Assembly (NCBI GenBank): GCA_014526335.1 | Contig: JACTAT010000368.1 | Span: 830,139-894,138, forward strand | DNA length: 64,000 nt | Direction of reading: 5' to 3' | Origin: Chrysaora quinquecirrha | Lineage: Eukaryota; Cnidaria; Scyphozoa; Semaeostomeae; Pelagiidae | Shown here: positions 30,866 to 43,900 of the stretch, piece after piece | How the letters are laid out: each line of letters begins with the position of its first letter | Numbering within the stretch: the stretch's first letter is position 1 | Made by a program: the position numbers and the translations under genes | Notes under the pieces: model-generated | The model's input: the letters and a program-made list of their open reading frames with translations, nothing else | The model's database searches: none | What the model was told of the DNA's origin: nothing

Positions 30866-30943
30866 CTCCACTCCGCTCCCCGCTCCCCACTCCCCACTCC
30901 CCGCTCCCCACTCCCCACTCCCCACTCCCCGCTCCCCGCTCCC
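30866..30943. repeat. Minisatellite, right end of the rRNA-carrying element
   Basis: Plus-strand CTCCCCGCTCCCCACT units, the inverse of the left-end repeat, with a different copy number. Confidence 0.85.
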
Positions 30944-31087
30944 TGTTTTCAAGATAGCCTCCAAGAAACTGCAACTGCAAATTATGTTGGAAATCAACGG
31001 CGTGGGAACCAAAGAAGAGGAAGACGGGGTAATTTTCCCAACAAATCTTATCAGCCTAGGGCCGGAAATCAGGGAAATAATCAACCT

Positions 31088-31587
31088 NNNNNNNNNNNNN
31101 NNNNNNNNNNNNNNNNNNNNNNNNNNNNNNNNNNNNNNNNNNNNNNNNNNNNNNNNNNNNNNNNNNNNNNNNNNNNNNNNNNNNNNNNNNNNNNNNNNNN
31201 NNNNNNNNNNNNNNNNNNNNNNNNNNNNNNNNNNNNNNNNNNNNNNNNNNNNNNNNNNNNNNNNNNNNNNNNNNNNNNNNNNNNNNNNNNNNNNNNNNNN
31301 NNNNNNNNNNNNNNNNNNNNNNNNNNNNNNNNNNNNNNNNNNNNNNNNNNNNNNNNNNNNNNNNNNNNNNNNNNNNNNNNNNNNNNNNNNNNNNNNNNNN
31401 NNNNNNNNNNNNNNNNNNNNNNNNNNNNNNNNNNNNNNNNNNNNNNNNNNNNNNNNNNNNNNNNNNNNNNNNNNNNNNNNNNNNNNNNNNNNNNNNNNNN
31501 NNNNNNNNNNNNNNNNNNNNNNNNNNNNNNNNNNNNNNNNNNNNNNNNNNNNNNNNNNNNNNNNNNNNNNNNNNNNNNNNNNNNNNN
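31088..31587. other. Assembly gap (500 N)
   Basis: Exactly 500 unknown bases, probably a fixed-size scaffold gap of unknown true length. It separates gag sequence from satellite-type repeats, so the junction is not trustworthy. Confidence 0.99.
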
Positions 31588-31860
31588 TACAGTGGAGGAT
31601 ATTCAGTACAGTAGAGAGATAGGATCAGTACAGTTGAGGGATATCATCAGTACGGTGGGGGGTTTTCAGTACTGACAGTACTTTACTGATGATATCTCTC
31701 CACAGTACTGAATATCCTCCACTGTACTGATAATATCCCTCCACTGTATTGATGATATCCCTCAACTGTGCTGATGATATCCCTTCACTGGATTGAATAT
31801 CCTCAACTGTACTGAATATCCTCTACTGCACTGCGCACCTTCCACTGTACTGCACATACA
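31588..31860. repeat. Minisatellite arranged as a palindrome
   Basis: Units of about 20-25 bases built on ACTGTACTGAATATCCTCC are repeated. Up to ~31670 the units read in one orientation (CAGTACAGTNGAGGGATAT-like), and after the turn at about 31675 they read inverted. Confidence 0.85.
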
Positions 31861-31949
31861 TTACCTGGGGCATTTGCTTATGTTTATGCATATTACTTGA
31901 AACACATTAAATTTATAAAAATTGAACGTTAAATCGTAATCTTTCGCTG

Positions 31950-34900
31950 ATTTCTCGAGTCTATTCTCTTCAGTTTTATGGACTTCTAGTCACCATAATA
32001 ACACCATTGGGGGCTAAAAAGGATATTTAAAGCCTTGTAACCATATCTTAGGAGGTTTTGGACAGTTTCTGAAATATTCGAGTTTGGGCGATTTTTCGCG
32101 ATTTTCCCTTATAACCTTACCTTTTTGGCCAAAATCGGTCGATTTCTAGGGTTTATTTCTTCAGTTTATGGACTTCTCAGCACCATAATAATCTCACAGA
32201 TGGCTCAAAAGGTTGATTATGGCCTTATACTTGTATTTTAGGAGGTTGTTGAACAATTTTCAAAACCCTCGGTTTTGGGCGTCTTTTGGCGATTTTCCCT
32301 TAGTATAACCTTACCTTTTTTGCAAAAATTGGTCGATTTCTTGGGTGTATTTCCTTCAGCTTGAACGACTTCTAAGCATCATAATGACCCCATAAATGGC
32401 TAAAAAGGTTAATTATGGCTTTATACTTGTATTTTAAGAGGTTTTGGACAGTTTTCCAAACCCTCGATTTTGTGCGATTTTTGACGATTTTCCCTTAGTA
32501 TAACATTACCTTTTTGGCCAAAATAGGTCGATTTTTGGGGTATATTTTCTTTAGTTTTATGGACTTCTTAGCATCATAATAACCGCATAGATGTCTGAAA
32601 AGATTAATCAAGGCTTTATACTTGTACTTTAGGAGGTTTTGGACAATTTTCAAAACCCTCGATTTTGGACGATTTTGGGCGATTTTCCCTTAGTATAACC
32701 TTACCTCTTTGGCCAAAATAGGTCGATTTCTGGGGTCTATTTTCCTTAGTTTTATGGACTTCTAAGCATTATAATAACCCCATACAAGGCTAAAAAGGTT
32801 AAGTATGGCTTTATATTGATATTTTGGGAGGTTTTGGACAATTTTCAAAACCCTCGAATTTGGGCACTTTTTGGCTATTTTCCCTTAGTATAACCTTACC
32901 TTTTTGGCCAAAATCGGTCGATTTTTGGGGTCTTTTTTCTTTAGTTTTATGGACTTCTAAGCATTATAATAACCCCATACAAGGCTAAAAAGGTTAAGTA
33001 TGGCTTTATATTGGTATTTTGGGAGGTTTTGGACAATTTTCAAAACCCTCGATTTCTGGATATTTTTGGCTATTTTCCCTTAGTATAACCTTACCTTTTT
33101 GGCCAAAATCGGTCGATTTTTGGGGTCTTTTTTCTTTAGTTTTATGCACTTCTAAGCATCATAATAACCCCATAGATGACTGAAAAGGTTAAGTATGGCT
33201 TAATATTGGTATTTTGGGAGGTTTTGGACAATTTTCAAAACCCTCGATTTCTGGCTATTTTTGGCTATTTTCCCTTAGTATAACCTTACCTTTTTGGCAA
33301 AAATCGGTCGATTTCTGGGGTCTATTTTCCTTAGTTTTATGGACTTCTAAGCATTATAATAACCCCATACAAGGCTAAAAAGGTTAAGTATGGCTTTATA
33401 TTGGTATTTTGGGAGGTTTTGGACAATTTTCAAAACCCTCGATTTTAGGCGATTTTTGGCTATTTTCCCTTAGTATAACCTTACCTCTTTGGCCAAAATC
33501 GGTCGATTTCTGGGGTCTATTTTCCTTAGTTTTATCGACTTTTAAGCATCACAATAACCCCATAGTTGGCTAAAAAGGTTAATTATAGCCTTATAGTTGT
33601 ATTTTAGGAGGTTTTGGACAACTTTCAAACCCTCGATTTTGGGCGATTTTTTGCGATTTTCCCATAGTATAACCTTACCTTTTTGGCAAAAATCGGTCGA
33701 TTTCTGGGGTCTATTTTCCTTAGTTTTATCGACTTTTAAGCATCATAATAACCCCATAGTTGGCTAAAAATGGTTACTTATGGCTTTATATTGGTATTTT
33801 GGGAGGTTTTTTTTGGACAATTTTCAAAACCCTCGATTTCTGGCTATTTTTGGCTATTTTCCCTTACTATAACTTTACCTTTTTGGCAAAAATCGGTCGA
33901 TTTCTGGGGTCTATTTTCCTTAGTTTTATCGACTTTTAAGCATCACAATAACCCCATAGTTGGCTAAAAAGGTTAGTTATGGCTTTATATTTGTATTTAA
34001 GGAGGTTTTGGACAATTTTCAAAACCCTCGAAATTGGGCACTTTTTGGCTATTTTCCCTTAGTATAACCTTACCTTTTTGGCCAAAATCGGTCGATTTTT
34101 GGGGTCTTTTTTCTTTAGTTTTATGGACTTCTAAGCATTATAATAACCCCATACAAGGCTAAAAAGGTTAAGTATGGCTTTATATTGGTATTTTGGGTGG
34201 TTTTGGACAATTTTCAAAACCCTCGATTTCTGGATATTTTTGGCTATTTTCCCTTAGTATAACCTTACCTTTTTGGCCAAATTCGGTCGATTTTTGGGGT
34301 CTTTTTTCTTTAGTTTTATGCACTTCTAAGCATCATAATAACCCCATAGATGACTAAAAAGGTTAAGTATGGCTTAATATTGGTATTTTGAGAGGTTTTG
34401 GACAATTTTCAAAACCCTCGATTTCTGGCTATTTTTGGCTATTTTCCCTTAGTATAACCTTACCTTTTTGGCAAAAATCGGTCGATTTCTGGGGTCTATT
34501 TTCCTTAGTTTTATCGACTTTTAAGCATCACAATAACCCCATAGTTGGCTAAAAAGGTTAGTTATGGCTTTATATTTGTATTTAAGGAGGTTTTGGACAA
34601 TTTTCAAAACCCTCGAATTTGGGCACTTTTTGGCTATTTTCCCTTAGTATAACCTTACCTTTTTGGCCAAAATCGGTCGATTTTTGGGGTCTTTTTTCTT
34701 TAGTTTTATGCACTTCTAAGCATCATAATAACCCCATAGTTGGCTAAAAAGGTTAAGTATGGCTTTATATTGATATTTTGGGAGGTTTTGGACAATTTTC
34801 AAAACCCTCGAATTTGGGCACTTTTTGGCTATTTTCCCTTAGTATAACCTTACCTTTTTGGCCAAAATCGGTCGATTTTTGGGGTCTTTTTTCTTTAGTT

Positions 34901-37900
34901 TTATAATAATAAGTTTTATAATTTAGCATCATAATAACCCCATAGATGGCTAAAAAGGTTAAGTATGGCTTTATATTGATATTTTGGGAGGTTTTGGACA
35001 ATTTTCAAAACCCTCGATTTCTGGCTATTTTTGGCTATTTTCCCTTAGTATAACTTTACCTTTTTGGCAAAAATCGGTCGATTTCTGGGGTCTATTTTCT
35101 TTAGTTTTATGGACTTCTTAGCATTATAATAACCCCATACAAGGATAAAAAGGTTAAGTATGGCTTTATATTGGTATTTTGGGAGGTTTTGGACAATTTT
35201 CAAAACCCTCGATAACTGGCTATTTTTGGCTATTTTCCCTTAGTATAACCTTACCTTTTTGGCCAAAATAGGTCGATTTCTGGGGTCTATTTTCCTTAGT
35301 TTTATCGACTTTTAAGCATCACAATAACCCCATAGTTGGCTAAAAAGGTTAGTTATGGCTTTATATTTGTATTTAAGGAGGTTTTGGACAATTTTCAAAA
35401 CCCTCGAATTTGGGCACTTTTTGGCTATTTTCCCTTAGTATAACCTTACCTTTTTGGCCAAAATCGGTCGATTTTTGGGGTCTTTTTTCTTTAGTTTTAT
35501 GGACTTCTAAGCATTATAATAACCCCATACAAGGCTAAAAAGGTTAAGTATGGCTTTATATTGGTATTTTGGGAGGTTTTGGACAATTTTCAAAACCCTC
35601 GATTTCTGGATATTTTTGGCTATTTTCCCTTAGTATAACCTTACCTTTTTGGCCAAATTCGGTCGATTTTTGGGGTCTTTTTTCTTTAGTTTTATGCACT
35701 TCTAAGCATCATAATAACCCCATAGATGACTAAAAAGGTTAAGTATGGCTTAATATTGGTATTTTGGGAGGTTTTGGACAATTTTCAAAACCCTCGATTT
35801 CTGGCTATTTTTGGCTATTTTCCCTTAGTATAACCTTACCTTTTTGGCCAAAATCGGTCGATTTCTGGGGTCTATTTTCTTTTGTTTTATGGACTTCTAA
35901 GCATCATAATGACCCCATAAATGGCTAAAAAGGTTAATTATGGCTTTATACTTGTATTTTAAGAGGTTTTGGACAATTTTCAAAACCCTCGATTTTGGGC
36001 GATTTTTGGCTATTTTCCCTTAGTATAACCTTACCTTTTTGGCCAAAATAGGTCGATTTCTGGGGTCTATTTTCCTTAGTTTTATCGACTTTTAAGCATC
36101 ATAATAACCCCATTGTTGGCTAAAAAGGTTACTTATGGCTTTATATTGGTATTTTGGGAGGTTTTTTTTGGACAATTTTCAAAACCCTCGATTTCTGGCT
36201 ATTTTTGGCTATTTTCCCTTAGTATAACTTTACCTTCTTGGCAAAAATCGGTCGATTTCTGGGGTCTATTTTCATTAGTTTTATCGACTTTTAAGCATCA
36301 CAATAACCCCATAGTTGGCTAAAAAGGTTAGTTATGGCTTTATATTTGTATTTAAGGAGGTTTTGGACAATTTTCAAAACCCTCGAATTTGGGCACTTTT
36401 TGGCTATTTTCCCTTAGTATAACCTTACCTTTTTGGCCAAAATCGGTCGATTTTTGGGGTCTTTTTTCTTTAGTTTTATGGACTTCTAAGCATTATAATA
36501 ACCCCATACAAGGCTAAAAAGGTTAAGTATGGCTTTATATTGGTATTTTGGGAGGTTTTGGACAATTTTCAAAACCCTCGATTTCTGGCGATTTTTGGCT
36601 ATTTTCCCTTAGTATAACCTTACCTTTTTGGCCAAAATCGGTCGATTTCTGGGGTCTATTTTCTTTTGTTTTATGGACTTCTAAGCATCATAATGACCCC
36701 ATAAATGGCTAAAAAGGTTAATTATGGCTTTATACTTGTATTTTAAGAGGTTTTGGACAATTTTCAAAACCCTCGATTTTGGGCGATTTTTGGCTATTTT
36801 CCCTTAGTATAACCTTACCTTTTTGGCCAAAATAGGTCGATTTCTGGGGTCTATTTTCCTTAGTTTTATCGACTTTTAAGCATCATAATAACCCCATTGT
36901 TGGCTAAAAAGGTTACTTATGGCTTTATATTGGTATTTTGGGAGGTTTTTTTTGGACAATTTTCAAAACCCTCGATTTCTGGCTATTTTTGGCTATTTTC
37001 CCTTAGTATAACTTTACCTTCTTGGCAAAAATCGGTCGATTTCTGGGGTCTATTTTCATTAGTTTTATCGACTTTTAAGCATCACAATAACCCCATAGTT
37101 GGCTAAAAAGGTTAATTATGGCTTTATATTTGTATTTAAGGAGGTTTTGGACAATTTTCAAAACCCTCGAATTTGGGCACTTTTTGGCTATTTTCCCTTA
37201 GTATAACCTTACCTTTTTGGCCAAAATCGGTCGATTTTTGGGGTCTTTTTTCTTTAGTTTTATGGACTTCTAAGCATTATAATAACCCCATACAAGGCTA
37301 AAAAGGTTAAGTATGGCTTTATATTGGTATTTTGGGAGGTTTAGGACAATTTTCAAAACCCTCGATTTCTGGATATTTTTGGCTATTTTCCCTTAGTATA
37401 ACCTTACCTTTTTGGCCAAAATCGGTCGATTTTTGGGGTCTTTTTTCTTTAGTTTTATGCACTTCTAAGCATCATAATAACCCCATAGATGACTAAAAAG
37501 GTTAAGTATGGCTTAATATTGGTATTTTGGGAGGTTTTGGACAATTTTCAAAACCCTCGATTTCTGGCTATTTTTGGCTATTTTCCCTTAGTATAACCTT
37601 ACCTTTTTGGCAAAAATCGGTCGATTTCTGGGGTCTATTTTCCTTAGTTTTATGGACTTCTAAGCAATATAATAACCCCATACAAGGCTAAAAAGGTTAA
37701 GTATGGCTTTATATTGGTATTTTGGGAGGTTTTGGACAATTTTCAAAACCCTCGATTTTAGGCGATTTTTGGCTATTTTCCCTTAGTATAACCTTACCTC
37801 TTTGGCCAAAATCGGTCGATTTCTGGGGTCTATTTTCCTTAGTTTTATCGACTTTTAAGCATCACAATAACCCCATAGTTGGCTAAAAAGGTTAATTATA

Positions 37901-40900
37901 GCCTTATAGTTGTATTTTAGGAGGTTTTGGACAACTTTCAAACCCTCGATTTTGGGCGATTTTTTGCGATTTTCCCTTAGTATAACCTTACCTTTTTGGC
38001 AAAAATCGGTCGATTTCTGGGGTCTATTTTCCTTAGTTTTATCGACTTTTAAGCATCATAATAACCCCATAGTTGGCTAAAAAGGTTACTTATGGCTTTA
38101 TATTGGTATTTTGGGAGGTTTTTTTTGGACAATTTTCAAAACCCTCGATTTCTGGCTATTTTTGGCTATTTTCCCTTACTATAACTTTACCTTTTTGGCA
38201 AAAATCGGTCGATTTCTGGGGTCTATTTTCCTTAGTTTTATCGACTTTTAAGCATCACAATAACCCCATAGTTGGCTAAAAAGGTTAGTTATGGCTTTAT
38301 ATTTGTATTTAAGGAGGTTTTGGACAATTTTCAAAACCCTCGAATTTGGGCACTTTTGGCTATTTTCCTTAGTATAACCTTACCTTTTGGCCAAAATCGG
38401 TCGATTTTGGGGTCTTTTTCTTTAGTTTTATGGACTTCTAAGCATTATAATAACCCCATACAAGGCTAAAAGGTTAAGTATGGCTTTATATTGGTATTTT
38501 GGGAGGTTTTGGACAATTTTCAAAACCCTCGATTTCTGGATATTTTGGCTATTTTCCTTAGTATAACCTTACCTTTTGGCCAAATTCGGTCGATTTTTGG
38601 GGTCTTTTTTCTTTAGTTTTATGCACTTCTAAGCATCATAATAACCCCATAGATGACTAAAAAGGTTAAGTATGGCTTAATATTGGTATTTTGGGAGGTT
38701 TTGGACAATTTTCAAAACCCTCGATTTCTGGCTATTTTTGGCTATTTTCCCTTAGTATAACCTTACCTTTTTGGCAAAAATCAGTCGATTTCTGGGGTCT
38801 ATTTTCCTTAGTTTTATCGACTTTTAAGCATCACAATAACCCCATAGTTGGCTAAAAAGGTTAGTTATGGCTTTATATTTGTATTTAAGGAGGTTTTGGA
38901 CAATTTTCAAAACCCTCGAATTTGGGCACTTTTTGGCTATTTTCCCTTAGTATAACCTTACCTTTTTGGCCAAAATAGGTCGATTTCTGGGGTCTATTTT
39001 CCTTAGTTTTATCGACTTTTAAGCATCATAATAACCCCATTGTTGGCTAAAAAGGTTACTTATGGCTTTATATTGGTATTTTGGGAGGTTTTTGGACAAT
39101 TTTCAAAACCCTCGATTTCTGGCTATTTTGGCTATTTTCCTTAGTATAACTTTACCTCCTTGGCAAAAATCGGTCGATTTCTGGGGTCTATTTTCATTAG
39201 TTTTATCGACTTTTAAGCATCACAATAACCCCATAGTTGGCTAAAAAGGTTAATTATGGCTTTATATTTGTATTTAAGGAGGTTTTGGACAATTTTCAAA
39301 ACCCTCGAATTTGGGCACTTTTTGGCTATTTTCCCTTAGTATAACCTTACCTTTTTGGCCAAAATCGGTCGATTTTTGGGGTCTTTTTTCTTTAGTTTTA
39401 TGGACTTCTAAGCATTATAATAACCCCATACAAGGCTAAAAAGGTTAAGTATGGCTTTATATTGGTATTTTGGGAGGTTTAGGACAATTTTCAAAACCCT
39501 CGATTTCTGGATATTTTTGGCTATTTTCCCTTAGTATAACCTTACCTTTTTGGCCAAAATCGGTCGATTTTTGGGGTCTTTTTTCTTTAGTTTTATGCAC
39601 TTCTAAGCATCATAATAACCCCATAGATGACTAAAAAGGTTAAGTATGGCTTAATATTGGTATTTTGGGAGGTTTTGGACAATTTTCAAAACCCTCGATT
39701 TCTGGCTATTTTTGGCTATTTTCCCTTAGTATAACCTTACCTTTTTGGCAAAAATCGGTCGATTTCTGGGGTCTATTTTCCTTAGTTTTATGGACTTCTA
39801 AGAAATATAATAACCCCATACAAGGCTAAAAAGGTTAAGTATGGCTTTATATTGGTATTTTGGGAGGTTTTGGACAATTTTCAAAACCCTCGATTTTAGG
39901 CGATTTTTGGCTATTTTCCCTTAGTATAACCTTACCTCTTTGGCCAAAATCGGTCGATTTCTGGGGTCTATTTTCCTTAGTTTTATCGACTTTTAAGCAT
40001 CACAATAACCCCATAGTTGGCTAAAAAGGTTAATTATAGCCTTATAGTTGTATTTTAGGAGGTTTTGGACAACTTTAAACCCTCGATTTTGGGCGATTTT
40101 TTGCGATTTTCCCTTAGTATAACCTTACCTTTTTGGCAAAAATCGGTCGATTTCTGGGGTCTATTTTCCTTAGTTTTATCGACTTTTAAGCATCATAATA
40201 ACCCCATAGTTGGCTAAAAAGGTTACTTATGGCTTTATATTGGTATTTGGGAGGTTTTTTGGACAATTTTCAAAACCCTCGATTTCTGGCTATTTTGGCT
40301 ATTTTCCTTACTATAACTTTACCTTTTGGCAAAAATCGGTCGATTTCTGGGGTCTATTTTCCTTAGTTTTATCGACTTTTAAGCATCACAATAACCCCAT
40401 AGTTGGCTAAAAGGTTAGTTATGGCTTTATATTTGTATTTAAGGAGGTTTTGGACAATTTTCAAAACCCTCGAATTTGGGCACTTTTGGCTATTTTCCTT
40501 AGTATAACCTTACCTTTTGGCCAAAATCGGTCGATTTTGGGGTCTTTTTCTTTAGTTTTATGGACTTCTAAGCATTATAATAACCCCATACAAGGCTAAA
40601 AAGGTTAAGTATGGCTTTATATTGGTATTTTGGGAGGTTTTGGACAATTTTCAAAACCCTCGATTTCTGGATATTTTGGCTATTTTCCCTTAGTATAACC
40701 TTACCTTTTTGGCCAAATTCGGTCGATTTTTGGGGTCTTTTTTCTTTAGTTTTATGCACTTCTAAGCATCATAATAACCCCATAGATGACTAAAAAGGTT
40801 ATGTATGGCTTAATATTGGTATTTTGGGAGGTTTTGGACAATTTTCAAAACCCTCGATTTCTGGCTATTTTGGCTATTTTCCTTAGTATAACCTTACCTT

Positions 40901-43900
40901 TTGGCAAAAATCAGTCGATTTCTGGGGTCTATTTTCCTTAGTTTTATCGACTTTTAAGCATCACAATAACCCCATAGTTGGCTAAAAGGTTAGTTATGGC
41001 TTTATATTTGTATTTAAGGAGGTTTTGGACAATTTTCAAAACCCTCGAATTTGGGCACTTTTGGCTATTTTCCTTAGTATAACCTTACCTTTTGGCCAAA
41101 ATCGGTCGATTTTGGGGTCTTTTTCTTTAGTTTTATGCACTTCTAAGCATCATAATAACCCCATAGTTGGCTAAAAGGTTAAGTATGGCTTTATATTGAT
41201 ATTTTGGGAGGTTTTGGACAATTTTCAAAACCCTCGAATTTGGGCACTTTTTGGCTATTTTCCCTTAGTATAACCTTACCTTTTTGGCCAAAATCGGTCG
41301 ATTTTTGGGGTCTTTTTTCTTTAGTTTTATAATAATAAGTTTTATAATTTAGCATCATAATAACCCCATAGATGGCTAAAAAGGTTAAGTATGGCTTTAT
41401 ATTGATATTTTGGGAGGTTTTGGACAATTTTCAAAACCCTCGATTTCTGGCTATTTTTGGCTATTTTCCCTTAGTATAACTTTACCTTTTTGGCAAAAAT
41501 CGGTCGATTTCTGGGGTCTATTTTCTTTAGTTTTATGGACTTCTTAGCATTATAATAACCCCATACAAGGATAAAAGGTTAAGTATGGCTTTATATTGGT
41601 ATTTTGGGAGGTTTTGGACAATTTTCAAAACCCTCGATAACTGGCTATTTTGGCTATTTTCCTTAGTATAACCTTACCTTTTTGGCCAAAATAGGTCGAT
41701 TTCTGGGGTCTATTTTCCTTAGTTTTATCGACTTTTAAGCATCACAATAACCCCATAGTTGGCTAAAAGGTTAGTTATGGCTTTATATTTGTATTTAAGG
41801 AGGTTTTGGACAATTTTCAAAACCCTCGAATTTGGGCACTTTTGGCTATTTTCCTTAGTATAACCTTACCTTTTGGCCAAAATCGGTCGATTTTTGGGGT
41901 CTTTTTCTTTAGTTTTATGGACTTCTAAGCATTATAATAACCCCATACAAGGCTAAAAGGTTAAGTATGGCTTTATATTGGTATTTTGGGAGGTTTTGGA
42001 CAATTTTCAAAACCCTCGATTTCTGGATATTTTGGCTATTTTCCTTAGTATAACCTTACCTTTTGGCCAAATTCGGTCGATTTTTGGGGTCTTTTTCTTT
42101 AGTTTTATGCACTTCTAAGCATTATAATAACCCCATACAAGGCTAAAAAGGTTAAGTATGGCTTAAAATATTGGTATTTTGGGAGGTTTTGGACAATTTT
42201 CAAAACCCTCGATTTCTGGATATTTTGGCTATTTTCCTTAGTATAACCTTACCTTTTGGCCAAAATCGGTCGATTTTTGGGGTCTTTTTCTTTAGTTTTA
42301 TGGACTTCTAAGCATCATAATAACCCCATACATGGCTAAAAGGTTAAGTATGGCTTTATATTGGTATTTTGGGAGGTTTTGGACAATTTTCAAAACCCTC
42401 GATTTCTGGATATTTTGGCTATTTTCCTTAGTATAACCTTACCTTTTGGCCAAATTCGGTCGATTTTTGGGGTCTTTTTCTTTAGTTTTATGCACTTCTA
42501 AGCATCATAATAACCCCATAGATGACTAAAAGGTTAAGTATGGCTTTATATTGGTATTTTGGGAGGTTTTGGACAATTTTCAAAACCCTCGATTTCTGGC
42601 TATTTTGGCTATTTTCCTTAGTATAACCTTACCTTTTTGGCAAAATCGGTCGATTTTGGGGTCTTTTTCTTTAGTTTTAACTTTAAGCAATAACCCCATA
42701 GATGGCTAAAAGGTTAAGTATGGCTTTATATTGGTATTTTAGGAGGTTTTGGACAATTTTCAAAACCCTCGATTTCTGGCTATTTTGGCTATTTTCCTTA
42801 GTATAACCTTTCCTTTTTGGCAAAATCGGTCGATTTCTGGGGTCTATTTTCCTTAGTTTTATCGACTTTTAAGCATCACAATAACCCCATAGTTGGCTAA
42901 AAGGTTAGTTATGGCTTTATATTTGTATTTAAGGAGGTTTTGGACAATTTTCAAAACCCTCGAATTTGGGCACTTTTTGGCTATTTTCCCTTAGTATAAC
43001 CTTACCTTTTTGGCCAAAATCGGTCGATTTTTGGGGTCTTTTTTCTTTAGTTTTATGCACTTCTAAGCATCATAATAACCCCATAGTTGGCTAAAAAGGT
43101 TAAGTATGGCTTTATATTGATATTTTGGGAGGTTTTGGACAATTTTCAAAACCCTCGAATTTGGGCACTTTTTGGCTATTTTCCTTAGTATAACCTTACC
43201 TTTTGGCCAAAATCGGTCGATTTTTGGGGTCTTTTTTCTTTAGTTTTATAATAATAAGTTTTATAATTTAGCATCATAATAACCCCATAGATGGCTAAAA
43301 AGGTTAAGTATGGCTTTATATTGATATTTTGGGAGGTTTTGGACAATTTTCAAAACCCTCGATTTCTGGCTATTTTTGGCTATTTTCCCTTAGTATAACT
43401 TTACCTTTTTGGCAAAAATCGGTCGATTTCTGGGGTCTATTTTCTTTAGTTTTATGGACTTCTTAGCATTATAATAACCCCATACAAGGATAAAAAGGTT
43501 AAGTATGGCTTTATATTGGTATTTTGGGAGGTTTTGGACAATTTTCAAAACCCTCGATAACTGGCTATTTTTGGCTATTTTCCCTTAGTATAACCTTACC
43601 TTTTTGGCCAAAATAGGTCGATTTCTGGGGTCTATTTTCCTTAGTTTTATCGACTTTTAAGCATCACAATAACCCCATAGTTGGCTAAAAAGGTTAGTTA
43701 TGGCTTTATATTTGTATTTAAGGAGGTTTTGGACAATTTTCAAAACCCTCGAATTTGGGCACTTTTTGGCTATTTTCCCTTAGTATAACCTTACCTTTTT
43801 GGCCAAATTCGGTCGATTTTTGGGGTCTTTTTTCTTTAGTTTTATGCACTTCTATGCATCATAATAACCCCATAGATGACTAAAAAGGTTAAGTATGGCT

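Larger units (their letters stand above)
29473..30959. mobile_element. 1487-bp Mutator-like element carrying rearranged 18S rRNA sequence
   Basis: Identical 10-bp direct repeats TCCAAGAAAC lie at 29463-29472 and 30960-30969. The insert begins GGCTATCTT and ends AAGATAGCC. Both ends continue into inverted copies of a GGGGAGTGGGGAGC minisatellite (29488-29610 and 30866-30943). A 9-11-bp target duplication plus long inverted ends is typical of Mutator-like elements, and capture of foreign sequence between such ends is the Pack-MULE arrangement. The cargo here is SSU rRNA sequence. No transposase is present, so it is non-autonomous. Confidence 0.75.
28832..31087 (+). pseudogene. LTR-retrotransposon gag, split by a 1487-bp insertion and running into a gap
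   Basis: The first part reads MDTKIKAFDGTGDVNVFIEK with a following GEKAAQNLASKLEGRAFDVY, the retrotransposon gag helical core common to Ty3/Gypsy elements. Frame breaks occur near 29010 and 29140, and a third segment (29214-29472) carries PSFIDANIDKLATETRR. The rRNA-carrying element then interrupts it. The frame resumes at 30970 and continues, ending in the N gap. Because the inserted element and one target copy remove cleanly, the insertion is younger than the gag. Confidence 0.7.

Noticed and set aside
33770..41427. Repeated 60-80-codon frames such as MAKKVTYGFILVFW
   Set aside because: They recur with the satellite monomer, change frame with monomer indels, and have no start or regulatory context.
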